Below, one piece after another: positions 53,124-60,839 of a stretch of 64,000 nt of DNA. Both the position numbers and the translations under genes were made by a program. The number at the start of each line of letters is the position of its first letter. The stretch's first letter is position 1. The notes beneath the pieces are model-generated. The model was not told where the DNA came from and did not search any database. It saw nothing but the letters and a program-made list of their open reading frames with translations. Origin of the DNA: Haloactinospora alba (GTDB lineage Bacteria; Actinomycetota; Actinomycetes; Streptosporangiales; Streptosporangiaceae); contig NZ_VFQC01000001.1 in the NCBI RefSeq assembly GCF_006717075.1, positions 2,217,501 to 2,281,500 on the forward strand, read 5' to 3'.

Positions 53124-53237
53124 ACGGCACGGGAGCGGACGCACCGGCAGTTGACCTCAACCTGACTTGAGGCAACAGGATCTCCGTGACCCACAACCGG
53201 AACGGGCCGTGCACCGGCCCGTTGGGAACGGAGAACC

Positions 53238-53682
53238 ATGACCGCCGACAGGCCGACGACCCAGCACGCCTCCAGTAACCATGACGACCGTCGGCAGGTC
53301 ACCGACGTCGTGGCTCACTACGAGAACGCGTTCAACACCAACGACGCCGCGGCCATGAACGCGTTGTTCACCGAGGACACGATTTTCGTGAACATCGCGG
53401 GCACCCTCGTGGACGGTGCTGAGGCCCTGTACCGCTCCCAGGCGTTCGTGTTCGGGAACGGCGGACCGTTGGAAGAAATCAGGGTCAACTACGAAATCGA
53501 GAACCTGGCCTTCCTGGCCCCCCGACGTCGCCGTCGTCCACGCACGGCAGCACCCGGTCGACGACCAGGGGCGCCCCACAGCCACCGACACGGCGCGGAA
53601 GGAGAGCATCGTGGTGTTCGTCCTCGTCCGCGACGCGCAGGGCTGGCGCATCCGCGTCGGCCAGAACACGGCGGTGGCGTGA
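53238..53682 (+). pseudogene. SgcJ/EcaC-type SnoaL-like protein, one frameshift
   Basis: From ATG 53238, with GGAG upstream, the frame encodes VVAHYENAFNTNDAAAMNAL and FGNGGPLEEIRVNYEIENLA, the SnoaL-like fold start. It loses frame in a C6 run near 53520. The missing second half (DVAVVHARQHPVD, then VVFVLVRDAQGWRIRVGQ) is in the next frame and ends at 53682. One extra C would explain it. Members of this DUF4440-like family have varied or unknown small-molecule roles. A partial second copy lies at 56129-56356. A sequencing error cannot be excluded. Confidence 0.78.
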
Positions 53683-53755
53683 CACCGACCCCGGTCCGGA
53701 GCCGCCGACAGCAGACACCCCCGCGCCGCGCGGCACGCGGCCGGGACGGCGGGCC

Positions 53756-53970
53756 TCAGCCGCCCCCCGGGCTCCCCAGTTCGTACACCGCTGCCGGGCG
53801 GGCCAGCTCGACGGGTCCGGCGAACGCGCTCCGTGCTTCGGTGAGGGTGCAGGCGTCGTCGTTCCACGGGACCAGACGGGTGAGCAGGAGCCTGCGCGCT
53901 CCGGCCCGGCGCGCGTGCTCCCCCGCCTCACTTCCCGCCAGGTGCATGTGCTTGGGGTGATCCCAGTGGT
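53756..53970 (-). pseudogene. C-terminal remnant of an MBL-fold metallo-hydrolase
   Basis: About 70 residues are readable on the minus strand: DHWDHPKHMHLAGSEAGEHA, then RRLLLTRLVPWNDDACTLTE, then ARPAAVYELGSPG and a stop at 53756. The block beginning HLAGSEAGEHA and ending in a VYEL tail is typical of the C-terminal end of actinobacterial MBL-fold hydrolases. The N-terminal HxHxDH half is absent upstream, so the gene was cut by rearrangement. Confidence 0.58.
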
Positions 53971-54137
53971 CGTGGCCTCACCACCGGCAGTCTCGGACCG
54001 CCTGCCAGGGGCAACCGCCATGTGGTGCTGCCGCGTATCGGGGGCGGTGCGCACCCACGAGCCCTTCCCGTGCCGCCCGCCACATGGCCGGCACGGGAAA
54101 GGCGGACCACGCGGCCGCGTAACGGTACGATAGCTCG

Positions 54138-54163
54138 GGACACGCTGCTACACGTTTCCCGAA
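54138..54163. repeat. Solitary copy of the IS607 right-end-like sequence
   Basis: GGACACG, five different bases, then ACACGTTTCCCGAACGG closely repeats the right tip of the IS607 element at 53098-53123 (GGACACG, five bases, ACACGTTTCCTGAACGG). No transposase or tnpB remnant accompanies it. It may be a solo transposon end or a shared regulatory sequence. Confidence 0.55.
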
Positions 54164-54273
54164 CGGTTCCCGCTGAGGACAGGAGCATCCGGTCGGTGAC
54201 ACGGCGCGACCGCGGGTCCGGGCCCGAGAGCCGGTGATACTCCTCCGGCGGAAAAGCGCTCCCCCCGCCAGTG

Positions 54274-54983
54274 TCAGCAGCCAAGTTGGTCGGCGAGATC
54301 GAGGAAGTCAACGGCGTTGATGCCGAACTCCTCCTCATAGCGCACGTCGACGCCCCCGCAGGTCCGAACTCCAGGGGGCGCGCGACGAAAGCGGTCCGGA
54401 AACCCAGCGAGGCCGCAGCCCGCAGGTCGTACTTGTGACAGGCGACCATCATGACCTCGGCGGGAACCAAGCCGAGGTAGGTCGTGGCCATTCGGTAAGT
54501 CGACGGGTGGGGTTTGAACGCTCCGGCCATTTCCACGTTGAAGATCGCGTCCCAGGGCAAACCGGCGCGTTTGGAAAGGTGCACGACCGCCGCGACGTCG
54601 GTGTTGGAGAGGGTGGCCAGCGTGAAGCGCGCCCTGAGCCGGTTCAGTCCTTCGACCGTGTCGGGCCAGGGTGCGAGCTTCTGCCAGGCCAGCGTCAGTT
54701 CCTCGCGCTCGGCGTCGGAGAAGACGGTGATGCCGTCCTCCCCGAGGAGCCGATCGAGCGCCTGACGGTACGTCGAATGCACCGTGACCCAGTTCCCCCG
54801 GTCGGGCTCGGCTGATCCCGTCGCCGCGAAATAAGCCGCACGCCACCGGTCGACGAAACGCGCCCAGTCCGTGTCCGGGCAGCGTCCCGCACTGATCCGG
54901 CGGGCCTCTCCGCACACAGTGGAGTGGAAATCAACGGCGGTGCCCTGCACATCGAACAGCAGCGCTTTGAGTGGGCGTTGCAT
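54274..54983 (-). pseudogene. Haloacid dehalogenase-type hydrolase, C-terminal frameshift
   Basis: From ATG 54983 the frame encodes a type II HAD protein: nucleophile Asp in ALLFDVQGTAVDF, ATLSNTDVAAVVHLS (motif II), GAFKPHPSTYRM (motif III lysine) and VMMVACHKYDLRAA (motif IV). Near 54352 a G-run appears one base short, and the expected C terminus (VDVRYEEEFGINAVDFLDLA) is in the neighbouring frame, ending at 54274. Only the last 30 residues are affected, so a longer altered protein could still be made. Type II HADs act on haloacids or small phosphates; the substrate is unknown. Confidence 0.76.
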
Positions 54984-55155
54984 CGGGGCTTTCTCTTCCC
55001 GTCGAACTGCACGCATCCTCTCAAGGCCGTGTGCGGACCCGCTGTGCGCGTCGTGCGGGCCCGGTTTCGCCCTTGGAGGAAAGGAGAGCCGTCGTCCCGC
55101 CGGACTGCCTACGGTGGCGTCGCAGACTGTGAACCGTCGGGGAGGGCAGGGGAGC

Positions 55156-55986
55156 GTGGAAACCGTTACCGGCACAGCGGCGGGTGTCCCGTTCACGGCG
55201 TTGCCACCAAGCGGTGCCACCGGCGCCTCAGCGCCGTTGATCGTGAGCTGGCACATGCTGGACGCGCCCCGCACGGACGCGGCCTTCGCTGCCGCATTGC
55301 CCATGGCCGGGGTACCCGCCTGGCGGGTCCACCTCGGTATGCCGATGTGCGGCGCGCGGATGGTCGACGGCCGTGTTGACGCCGTCATCGAACTCATACG
55401 TAAGGACCCGTTGATGGCGTACCTGGCCCCGTTCTTCCACCAGGCCGTCGACGAGTTCCCGGCCGCGCTGGCCGAGCTGCGCGACCAGCTGCCGGTCGAC
55501 GACGGGCCGATCGGTATCCTCGGCGGTTCGCTCGGTGGAGCCGTGGCGCTGGAAGTGCTGGCCGCCGGGCGGATTCCGGTCAAGGCGGCCGCACTGGTCA
55601 ATCCGGTCGTGCGGATGCGATCCGCTGTTGAGCTCATCGGGGCCGAGTCCGGACGGGCCTACCCGTGGGCTGAGGAGTCCCGCAGGACCGCCGACGAGCT
55701 GGACTTCGTCGCCCGCCTCTCCGCAGGCGCCGCGGCGCAGCCGCCGTTGCTCCTCGTCAGCGGCGAGCGGGACCACCCGGCGTTTCGGACGGACGCGACC
55801 GCTCTGGTGGGCACCCTGCGTGGGCAGTACGCGCGCCCCGGCGACGTCGAGCTGGCGACCGTGCCGGACCTGCCCCACCCGTTGGCCGAGGAGCCCGGGC
55901 TCGAACCCGCCCCGCAGCTGCCCACGGCCAGGGCCGTCGACGAGACCCTGGAACGGTGGTTCCTCCAGCAGCTCACGGCGGAGTGA
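55156..55986 (+). CDS. Alpha/beta hydrolase
   Basis: A 276-residue alpha/beta-hydrolase-fold protein. The nucleophile elbow is GILGGSLGGAVAL, the oxyanion strand VSWHMLDAP, the acid region LLLVSGERDHPAF, and a histidine candidate is in VPDLPHPLAEE. It has a C-terminal helix (VDETLERWFLQQLTAE). The GTG start follows GGGGAG closely. It is divergent from the HAD gene and enclosed, with it, between a SnoaL-like gene and its partial duplicate, which suggests the whole block was rearranged. The substrate is unknown. Confidence 0.8.
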   Translation: METVTGTAAGVPFTALPPSGATGASAPLIVSWHMLDAPRTDAAFAAALPMAGVPAWRVHLGMPMCGARMVDGRVDAVIELIRKDPLMAYLAPFFHQAVDEFPAALAELRDQLPVDDGPIGILGGSLGGAVALEVLAAGRIPVKAAALVNPVVRMRSAVELIGAESGRAYPWAEESRRTADELDFVARLSAGAAAQPPLLLVSGERDHPAFRTDATALVGTLRGQYARPGDVELATVPDLPHPLAEEPGLEPAPQLPTARAVDETLERWFLQQLTAE

Positions 55987-56128
55987 ACGACGACGGGCGG
56001 GCTCGGGGGTGCCCGACGCTATGGCAGGATCACGGTCGCTGGCCACGGCGCTCCCTCCCCGCACCGGGGCAGGGAAGGTGCCCGGAGAGCGGGTTGTACG
56101 GGGGTGAGGCGCGACGTCCAGGTGTTCG

Positions 56129-56356
56129 CTGTTCGGGCACGGCGGACCACTGGCGGATGTCAGGGGCAACTACGACGTCGAAAGCCTGACTCTCCTGCCC
56201 TCCGACGTCGCTGTCGTCCACGCGCGGCAGCACCCCGCCGACGTCCGGGGGCTCCCCACGTCCACCGACACGGTCCGCAGGGAGAGCGTCGCGGTGTTCG
56301 TCCTCGTCCGCGACGCGCAGGGCTGGCGCATCCGCGCCGGCCGGAACACGGCGGTG
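56129..56356 (+). pseudogene. Partial duplicate of the SgcJ/EcaC-type SnoaL-like gene
   Basis: In one frame the sequence reads LFGHGGPLADVRGNYDVES, DVAVVHARQHPADVRG and VAVFVLVRDAQGWRIRAGRN. It matches the second half of the gene at 53238-53682 at roughly two thirds of 76 positions by eye. The first half is missing, and the match ends at NTAV without the original stop. It lies antisense inside the extended 3' end of the thermonuclease gene, so this is a breakpoint. Confidence 0.82.
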
Positions 56357-56963
56357 ACATGGCGTCGGGCGCGGCGCCGGTCCCGCGTTCCCGTGCTCCC
56401 GCGGACGCGCACTCTCCCCACAATCCTCGCCCCATGGTTCTCGCGCGGTTCTCCGCGTGTCCGACCGTGGCGGCGCGGGCATCGTTGGGCCCAACCGGCA
56501 GCGCTTCGGCGTGCCCGGTGGCCACGAGGTCACGGTTGACCCAGGTGCCGTCCGCGTTCCACACCTGGAGCAGGTAGCGGCCGTACTCGTCCTTCGGTTC
56601 CGTTTCCGGGACGACGTGGGCGGTGCTGTCCGGCGGGAGCAACTCCGCGAGGCGCCCGCGGGCCTCCGCCGCGTAGCACGTTCCCGGTTCCGGGGTGTCG
56701 ACCGCCAGCAGTCGCACCCGAAACCGCCCCTCCGGCGCTCCCCGGGCAGGGCTTTCGGACGCTCGCCCGACGAAGGTGTCCCCGTCGACGATCCGCGCCA
56801 CGGTCACCGGCCAGGCAGTGGTCGGCCTGCCGGGTTCGGGATCCGGAGCCCGAACCCCGGGCTGCTGGGCGCAGGCGGCCAGGGCGAGGGCGAGCCCCGT
56901 GGCCGCCGTGGGAGAGCGCGCGCCCCACCGCCTGCCGGAGGGGCGGGTACCGGGACGGTTCAC
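56160..56963 (-). CDS. Thermonuclease-family (SNase) lipoprotein with an extended C terminus
   Basis: From GTG 56963 the protein starts with a lipoprotein signal (TAATGLALALAACAQQ, lipobox LAAC). It continues with the SNase domain: VARIVDGDTFVG, RVRLLAVDTPEPG, PKDEYGRYLLQVWNADG, LVATGHAEAL and ENRARTMGRGLWGEC. Family members end soon after the last motif. Here the frame runs on for about 80 Arg/Pro-rich residues, antisense to the SnoaL duplicate, to a stop at 56160. The natural stop seems to have been lost by rearrangement. The start overlaps the TetR stop as GTGA. Confidence 0.8.
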   Translation of the reverse strand: MNRPGTRPSGRRWGARSPTAATGLALALAACAQQPGVRAPDPEPGRPTTAWPVTVARIVDGDTFVGRASESPARGAPEGRFRVRLLAVDTPEPGTCYAAEARGRLAELLPPDSTAHVVPETEPKDEYGRYLLQVWNADGTWVNRDLVATGHAEALPVGPNDARAATVGHAENRARTMGRGLWGECASAGARERGTGAAPDAMSPPCSGRRGCASPARRGRGRTPRRSPCGPCRWTWGAPGRRRGAAARGRQRRRRAGESGFRRRSCP

Positions 56964-57631
56964 TCCCCCTCCTCGGGGGAGCCCGGCGGCTGGGCGTGCC
57001 CTCCCGGCACGAGAGAGGCGTACAGCTGGGTGAGGCCGTCCAGGAAGGCGGAGAGGGCCAGTTCGAAACTCTCGTGGTCGATCGCCGCGGCGTGTTCGGA
57101 CAGGCGGTGGGCCTGGGAGAGGTTGGGGTAGCGGTCGCGGTACACGCGCACGTCGTCGTCGAAGCCCCGGGCGAACGAGTTGGTGGCGGCTCCCACCACC
57201 AGGTACTTGGTGGATGCGCCGATCATGGTGGCGTGCCGCGCGGGCCAGCCCGCCGCGATCAGTCCGCCGTGCACGGCGTCGGCACGGCGGAGGGCTTCCG
57301 TACGGCGCCCGGGGCCCGCGGCGATGAACGGGACCAGGTTGGGGTGGGCCGCCAGAGCCGAGCGGTACGAGCGGGCCCACACGGTGAGCCCGTGCCGCCA
57401 GTCGCCCGTGTCGAAACCGGAGACGTCGACGCCGGACATGATCTCGTCGGCTATGTCCGCGAGCAGGTCCTCCTTGGTGCGGTAGTGGCTGTAGAGGGAG
57501 GCGGCCTGGACGTCCAGCTCGTGGGCGAGTTTCCGCATGGAGAAGCCCTCCAGACCCACGCGGTCGACCAGTGCCAGCGCGGTCGCGCGGATCCGCTGGG
57601 CGTTGAGTATCGGCGCTTTCGGTCGGGCCAC
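56960..57631 (-). CDS. TetR-family regulator (TetR C-terminal-domain type)
   Basis: A 223-residue regulator. The helix-turn-helix covers residues about 12-58 (RIRATALALVDRVGLEGFSM, then DVQAASLYSHYRTKEDLLAD). The C-terminal domain with WRHGLTVWARSYRSALAAHP resembles the TetR_C group. GTG 57631, with GGAGGG upstream, is preferred over an upstream start that lacks a site. It is divergent from an acyl-CoA dehydrogenase gene, whose promoter has an imperfect palindrome and is the likely target. The thermonuclease gene follows it with a four-base overlap. Confidence 0.86.
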   Translation of the reverse strand: MARPKAPILNAQRIRATALALVDRVGLEGFSMRKLAHELDVQAASLYSHYRTKEDLLADIADEIMSGVDVSGFDTGDWRHGLTVWARSYRSALAAHPNLVPFIAAGPGRRTEALRRADAVHGGLIAAGWPARHATMIGASTKYLVVGAATNSFARGFDDDVRVYRDRYPNLSQAHRLSEHAAAIDHESFELALSAFLDGLTQLYASLVPGGHAQPPGSPEEGE

Positions 57632-57822
57632 CGGCGTTCCCCTCCGCTCCGGTCGTGGGTGGCCGGCACTCTCCGCCACCGCATCGGGAACCTAGCAGGC
57701 GGCGGCCGCGAGCGAAACGCTCTCCCCCGATGTCCACAGGCTGCCCTCCTGCCACGCCGTTTCCGTGGCAGCGGCGCTGTTCTCCTCCCTTGCCACACGG
57801 ACGCGCGGCTCCTACGCTCAAA

Positions 57823-57837
57823 ACCAAACAGCGTTAG
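57823..57837. promoter_or_regulatory. Imperfect palindrome in the TetR/acyl-CoA dehydrogenase promoter
   Basis: CCAAACAGCGTTAGG matches its own reverse complement at 10 of 15 positions and resembles known TetR operators (TAACG-type half-sites). It is 26 bases before the dehydrogenase start and in the same intergenic region as the divergent regulator's promoter. Confidence 0.5.
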
Positions 57838-57863
57838 GTTTGTTTGTCACGAAAGAGCGAGAG

Positions 57864-59045
57864 ATGGTCGATTTCGCGCTGTCCGACGAGCAGCGAGAGA
57901 TCCGCGACTGGGTACGCACGTTCGTCGAACGTGAGCTCATGCCGCTGGAGAACGAGGTCCTGCGCCGGGAACGGGAAGGCGCCGAGCCCGGACTGAACGC
58001 CGAGGAGCGGGACAGGTTGCAACACACCGCCCGCAAGGCCGACTTCTGGGGGGTGCAGACCCCCACGGAGTACGGGGGGATGGGGCTGGACGCCGTCACG
58101 GCGGCACTCATCGAGATCGAGCTGGGCCGGACGTTCCTGTCGTTCCGCTTCGGCGGTGAGGCGGACAACATCCTGTACTACGCCAACGAGGAGCAGAGAG
58201 AGCGCTACCTCCTCCCCACGATCAACGGGGACCGCCGCTCCTGCTTCGCCATAACCGAACCCGGGGCCGGATCGGACGCCAAAGCCATCCGCACGCGGGC
58301 GCGAAAGGAGGGGAGCCAGTGGGTCATCAACGGGGAGAAGACCTTCATCACGCACGGCCACGAAGCCGACTTCGCCATGGTGTTCGCGGTCACTGACCCC
58401 CAGCTGGGTGCCAACGGCGGGGTCACCTGCTTTCTCGTCGACCGGGAGGCGGGGTGGACCTCCGAACCCATCGACACCATGGGAGAGCGCCGACCCGCGT
58501 CACTGATCTTCGACGAGGTGCGGGTCCCGGAGGAGAACGTGCTCGGCGAGGTCGGCCAGGGGTTCGCGCTCGCCATGCGCTGGATCGGTAAGGGGCGCTA
58601 CCTGCTTCCCGCACGCGCCCTGGGAGGGTGCGAACGGCTGCTCGGCAAGAGCATCGAGTACGCCAACACACGCGAGACGTTCGGCTCCCCCATCGCCGAC
58701 CGGCAGGCGATCCAGTGGATGATCGCCGACTCCGAGACGGAGATCGAGGCCCTGCGGCTGCTCGTCCTGCACGCCGCGTGGCGGGCGGACCAGAGCGACG
58801 ACCGCGGGTCCAGGCACTCGCAGTCCATCGCCAAGCTCTACGGCGGGGTCAAGGCCAACGAGATCGTCGACCGGGTCATGCAGATCCACGGCGGCATGGG
58901 TTACACCCGTGAGCTCCCCATCGAGCGCTGGTACCGCGACCTGCGGCTGTTGCGGATATTCGAGGGAACCGACGAGATCCAGCGCCGCACCATCGCCCGT
59001 GACCTGCTCACCGGCAACGTGGCGATCGGCTCCTCCCTGGGGTGA
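57864..59045 (+). CDS. Acyl-CoA dehydrogenase
   Basis: A 393-residue flavin-dependent acyl-CoA dehydrogenase. It contains FAITEPGAGSDAKAIRTRAR, WVINGEKTFITHGHEADFAM, ETFGSPIADRQAIQWMIADS, and MQIHGGMGYTRELPIERWYR followed by IFEGTDEIQRRTIARDLL. The order and spacing fit the long- or branched-chain group. The chain-length preference is not evident. ATG 57864 begins the conserved DFALSDEQREIRDWVRTF. It is convergent with manA, only four bases separating the stop codons. It is probably under the control of the divergent TetR protein. Confidence 0.9.
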   Translation: MVDFALSDEQREIRDWVRTFVERELMPLENEVLRREREGAEPGLNAEERDRLQHTARKADFWGVQTPTEYGGMGLDAVTAALIEIELGRTFLSFRFGGEADNILYYANEEQRERYLLPTINGDRRSCFAITEPGAGSDAKAIRTRARKEGSQWVINGEKTFITHGHEADFAMVFAVTDPQLGANGGVTCFLVDREAGWTSEPIDTMGERRPASLIFDEVRVPEENVLGEVGQGFALAMRWIGKGRYLLPARALGGCERLLGKSIEYANTRETFGSPIADRQAIQWMIADSETEIEALRLLVLHAAWRADQSDDRGSRHSQSIAKLYGGVKANEIVDRVMQIHGGMGYTRELPIERWYRDLRLLRIFEGTDEIQRRTIARDLLTGNVAIGSSLG

Positions 59046-59049
59046 GGGG

Positions 59050-60300
59050 TCACGAGCCGAACCCGCTGGCTTCCCGACCGCTGGCCTCCCGCCCCTCCGC
59101 CGGCGCGGCCTGGCCGGCGGGTTCGGTCTCGCACACCGTGGCCGCGACCAGATAGCCCTCTCCCGCGACCCGCACCTCCCCCTCGTGGGCGGGAACGAAC
59201 GCCGACCCGCCGCCACCGAGCCGCACACCGCCCGCGCGGGAGCGCAGCTCCACGTTTCCCTCCAGCACGAGAACACCCCAGGGTGTGCCGCCGGTGAGGC
59301 GGCCGTCGACAGTTCCCGGCCCCATGGCCGACAGCGCCACCTCCGGCGCCGGTGTCCGGTACTCCAGGATCCCGTCCCCCCGGGAGGGCGGAACGTAGGG
59401 AACGGGCCGTGCGGAGAAGTCCACGACACGCAGCAGTTCGGAAGGGTCGACGTGCTTCCCGGTGAGTCCGGCCCGCAGCACGTTGTCCGAGTTGGCCATC
59501 ACCTCGACCGCGGTCCCTCCGAGGTAGGAGTGCACGTTTCCGGCCGGCAGGTAGAGCGCCTGGCCGCGTTCCAGTGTCACCCGCCGGAGCAGCAGGGCGG
59601 CCGCCGCACCCGCGTCACCCGGGTACCGACGCGCGAGCTCGGGGATGACGTCGGCGTGGGTTCCCCTCCCCCGCCGCTGCCATTCCCTCGTGAACGCGGT
59701 GACGAGCTCGTTCCGGTGGCCGGGCGACAGCGTCAGGAGCCGTGTCAGGGCGGCGCGGAGCCCCGAGGGAGCGTCCCCGGAAGCGAGGTCGCTTCGCAGG
59801 ACCCGTGCGAGCTCACACTGGAATCCCCGCAGGTCCCCCAACACCTCCTCAGGGGCGCGGAAGCCGCACAGGGCCTCGAACCGCCCCAGCGCGAGCAGCA
59901 TCTCGGGCTTGTGGCGCGGGTCCGGATAGTTGCGGTGCTCAGCGTCCGCCGGGACCCCGGCGGCCTCCTCGGCGGCGTATCCCGTACGCGCCTGCCCGGC
60001 CGTGGGGTGCGCCTGGAGGGACAGCGGCGCCTCCGCGGCGAGGACCTTCAACAGGAACGGAAGACGGCCCTCGAAGGAGCGGGCGGCCCGCTTTCCCAGC
60101 ATCCGCTCCGGTTGGGCCGCGATGACACGGTCGAGGGGGACGGGACCGTCCGGGGTCCGTGCGGAGCTGGGCGCGCTGGGGTGGGCACCGACCCACAGTT
60201 CGGCCTGGGGCGTGCCGTCCGGGGGTTCACCGAGCAGCCGTGGGAGCACGGTCGTGGAACCCCACGCGTACCGGCGCACGTAGTTGTTCAACCTGTACAT
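59050..60300 (-). CDS. manA: Mannose-6-phosphate isomerase, class I
   Basis: A 416-residue cupin-type isomerase that interconverts mannose 6-phosphate and fructose 6-phosphate. Zinc ligands are visible: Gln and His in APLSLQAHPTAGQA, Glu in HKPEMLLAL, and His in YLPAGNVHSYLGG. The first strand (YRLNNYVRRYAWGSTTVLP) is typical and fixes the ATG at 60300. The C-terminal cupin end has a short Ala/Gly/Glu tail. It opens the sugar-acid gene group on its right but is transcribed away from gntP. Confidence 0.93.
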   Translation of the reverse strand: MYRLNNYVRRYAWGSTTVLPRLLGEPPDGTPQAELWVGAHPSAPSSARTPDGPVPLDRVIAAQPERMLGKRAARSFEGRLPFLLKVLAAEAPLSLQAHPTAGQARTGYAAEEAAGVPADAEHRNYPDPRHKPEMLLALGRFEALCGFRAPEEVLGDLRGFQCELARVLRSDLASGDAPSGLRAALTRLLTLSPGHRNELVTAFTREWQRRGRGTHADVIPELARRYPGDAGAAAALLLRRVTLERGQALYLPAGNVHSYLGGTAVEVMANSDNVLRAGLTGKHVDPSELLRVVDFSARPVPYVPPSRGDGILEYRTPAPEVALSAMGPGTVDGRLTGGTPWGVLVLEGNVELRSRAGGVRLGGGGSAFVPAHEGEVRVAGEGYLVAATVCETEPAGQAAPAEGREASGREASGFGS

Positions 60301-60839
60301 TCGTCCGCTTTCTCGAAAACCCCGCTCCGGGACGTCGGCTGGCACGGTCGCGACAGACGGCCTCCGGGCTTGCCGCGGACTCTCCGTGCCGGCTGCCCCC
60401 ACCCACCGGTTACGCGGCTCGCCCGGCGGAGGCGGCCGCCCGGCCCCGCTCTCCACGGGCCCGGCGGCACCCCACCTCCGCCGACCGGGGGCTGACCGCA
60501 GGTGTCGTCACCAGCCCGTGCGAGGGTACTCCCGTACCCGCCGGCCCCGCGATCAAGGACCGCGTCCGCGGACCGTCCGGGTGTCTTTTCCGGTCCGGAC
60601 GCACCGGTCCCACACCCGGCGGTACGACGGGGGAGCGCCATGCGGCCGCCGTTCGGCGTTCGCGGCCAGCGCGGCCCGTTGGCACACACCAGCGCCGCCG
60701 AAACGCCCTTTCTCTATATAACCGGCATAACGATCACGGCCGCCGTGTGCCACAACTACCGTTCAATGGTATTACCATTGGGTCGGTTTATGGCTCAGGT
60801 CACATTCCCCTCTCCCCGTCCTATACGCCGGAGGATCGT
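60301..60839. other. Long divergent intergenic region (539 bases) of manA and gntP
   Basis: The left part holds the manA promoter. The right part has a TATATAACC -10-like box near 60714, a perfect palindrome at 60764-60780 and the gntP ribosome site GGAGG at 60830-60834, implying a gntP leader of roughly 120 bases. Open frames between are Arg/Pro/Gly-rich and show no motif. I support no gene. Confidence 0.5.
60764..60780. promoter_or_regulatory. Operator of the gluconate regulator before gntP
   Basis: CAATGGTATTACCATTG is a perfect 17-base palindrome (eight-base arms around T), 60 bases before gntP and AT-rich in a GC-rich setting. It matches a second element between the FadR-type regulator and gntK at 13 of 17 positions. 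FadR-subfamily GntR proteins bind such TGGTN(A/T)ACCA-like sites. Confidence 0.75.

Larger units (their letters stand above)
51117..53124 (+). mobile_element. IS607-family element with broken recombinase and intact TnpB
   Basis: It contains the IS607 order: serine recombinase gene, then tnpB overlapping its end. Imperfect inverted end motifs are visible: AATGTGTAAGAAC at 51127-51139 on the left, and on the right 53105-53117, which reverse-complements to AACGTGTGAAAAC. The exact tips are estimated, because IS607 makes no long duplication. The element lies immediately downstream of the tRNA-Cys terminator. The tnpB 3' end and the sequence up to the right tip are where an omega RNA would be encoded in this family. 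Confidence 0.8.

Noticed and set aside
60288-60689. Frames in the manA-gntP intergenic region on both strands
   Set aside because: Low-complexity Arg/Gly/Pro sequence with no ribosome site; the region carries promoter features instead.
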